Positions 5,655 to 5,823 of a DNA stretch of 5,823 nucleotides are shown here, piece after piece (position 1 is the stretch's first letter; each line of letters opens with the position of its first letter). The position numbers and the translations under genes are program-made. The DNA comes from an uncultured Thalassolituus sp. Its GTDB lineage: Bacteria > Pseudomonadota > Gammaproteobacteria > Pseudomonadales > Oceanobacteraceae. The stretch is from the NCBI GenBank assembly GCA_913054055.1, contig CAJXIT010000235.1, positions 1-5,823 on the forward strand, in the 5' to 3' direction. A model generated the notes under the pieces. It had not been told where the DNA came from. It did not search any database and worked only from the letters and a program-made list of their open reading frames with translations.

Positions 5655-5823
5655 TAAAATCTAATGAAAATAATAAGCAATGAGTGGTTGCTTTAGCCAT
5701 ATATTTTTTTACTGAACTTACTGAGACAGAAAGCTCTTGAGCGACTTCACTATAAGGCATTCCCTGTAATTGTGATAATAAAAAAGCACGTCGAACTTTG
5801 TCACCTAAACCGAAAAGCATATT
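5647..5823 (-). CDS. FecI-type ECF RNA polymerase sigma factor, C-terminal end only
   Basis: These 58 codons, open to the window edge, encode region 4 of an ECF sigma factor, the helix-turn-helix that binds the -35 element. The pattern is diagnostic of the FecI-like group: KVRRAFLLSQLQGMPYSE, VAQELSVSVSSVKKYM, then a C-terminal ATTHCLL. The N-terminal part (region 2, promoter melting) lies outside the window. The stop TAA at 5649-5647 lies within the start region of the downstream anti-sigma gene, an 8-nt overlap. Such sigma factors usually switch on a TonB-dependent receptor for iron-siderophore or similar uptake when the partner FecR is triggered. No such receptor gene is in the window, so the signal is unknown. 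Confidence 0.9.
   Translation of the reverse strand, partial: NMLFGLGDKVRRAFLLSQLQGMPYSEVAQELSVSVSSVKKYMAKATTHCLLFSLDFNE

Noticed and set aside
5470..5664. Plus-strand open frame opposite the anti-sigma N-terminal domain
   Set aside because: It is a Cys/Ser-rich shadow of the minus-strand coding frame, with no independent support.
1..5823. CRISPR array, tRNA/rRNA, insertion sequence or attachment site
   Set aside because: I found no regularly spaced repeats, no tRNA-like cloverleaf, no transposase and no flanking inverted repeats, including at the fecR/lpxA join.

Overview
The window comes from a Gram-negative bacterium, most likely a gammaproteobacterium. It carries lpxA-lpxB-rnhB in the order usual for that group, a FecI/FecR-type sigma/anti-sigma pair, an outer-membrane beta-barrel protein and a lipobox lipoprotein. 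Protein similarity recalled from memory points loosely to Pseudomonas/Oceanospirillales-like bacteria. The DNA is moderately AT-rich throughout, with no obvious compositional island.

Left part, plus strand (1-2240): the 3' portion of a patatin-like phospholipase gene runs in from outside the window. After a 119-bp gap with a candidate promoter overlapped by a short palindrome comes a two-gene unit: a small outer-membrane beta-barrel protein and, 10 nt later with a good Shine-Dalgarno, a small lipoprotein. A strong hairpin flanked by an A-tract and a T-tract closes this unit. It can also serve the converging minus-strand operon.

Middle part, minus strand (4767 down to 2271): lpxA, lpxB and rnhB are tightly packed (TAATG overlap, then an 8-nt gap). 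LpxA and LpxB make early lipid A intermediates, and RnhB removes ribonucleotides from DNA. rnhB ends at a terminator, with no dnaE following on this side.

Right part, minus strand (5823 down to about 4768): the C-terminal end of a FecI-type ECF sigma factor overlaps by 8 nt a FecR-type anti-sigma gene. That gene is broken twice. An in-frame TAG separates the cytoplasmic domain from the membrane/periplasmic part, and the 3' end runs straight into lpxA.

The most notable observation is this fecR/lpxA junction near 4766-4786. LpxA homology begins at the residue matching about E. coli position 15, with no start codon for the missing part, and FecR loses its C-terminal STN-like domain. lpxD/fabZ, expected upstream of lpxA, are absent. 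This is either a real deletion or rearrangement hitting a normally essential gene, or a chimeric/mis-assembled join; the sequence alone cannot decide. Two further points deserve checking: RNase HII has Gly-Ala-Gly in place of the conserved Gly-Arg-Gly, and LpxA has Thr at the acyl-chain ruler position. I see no clearly new multi-gene system, CRISPR array, tRNA, rRNA or insertion sequence.
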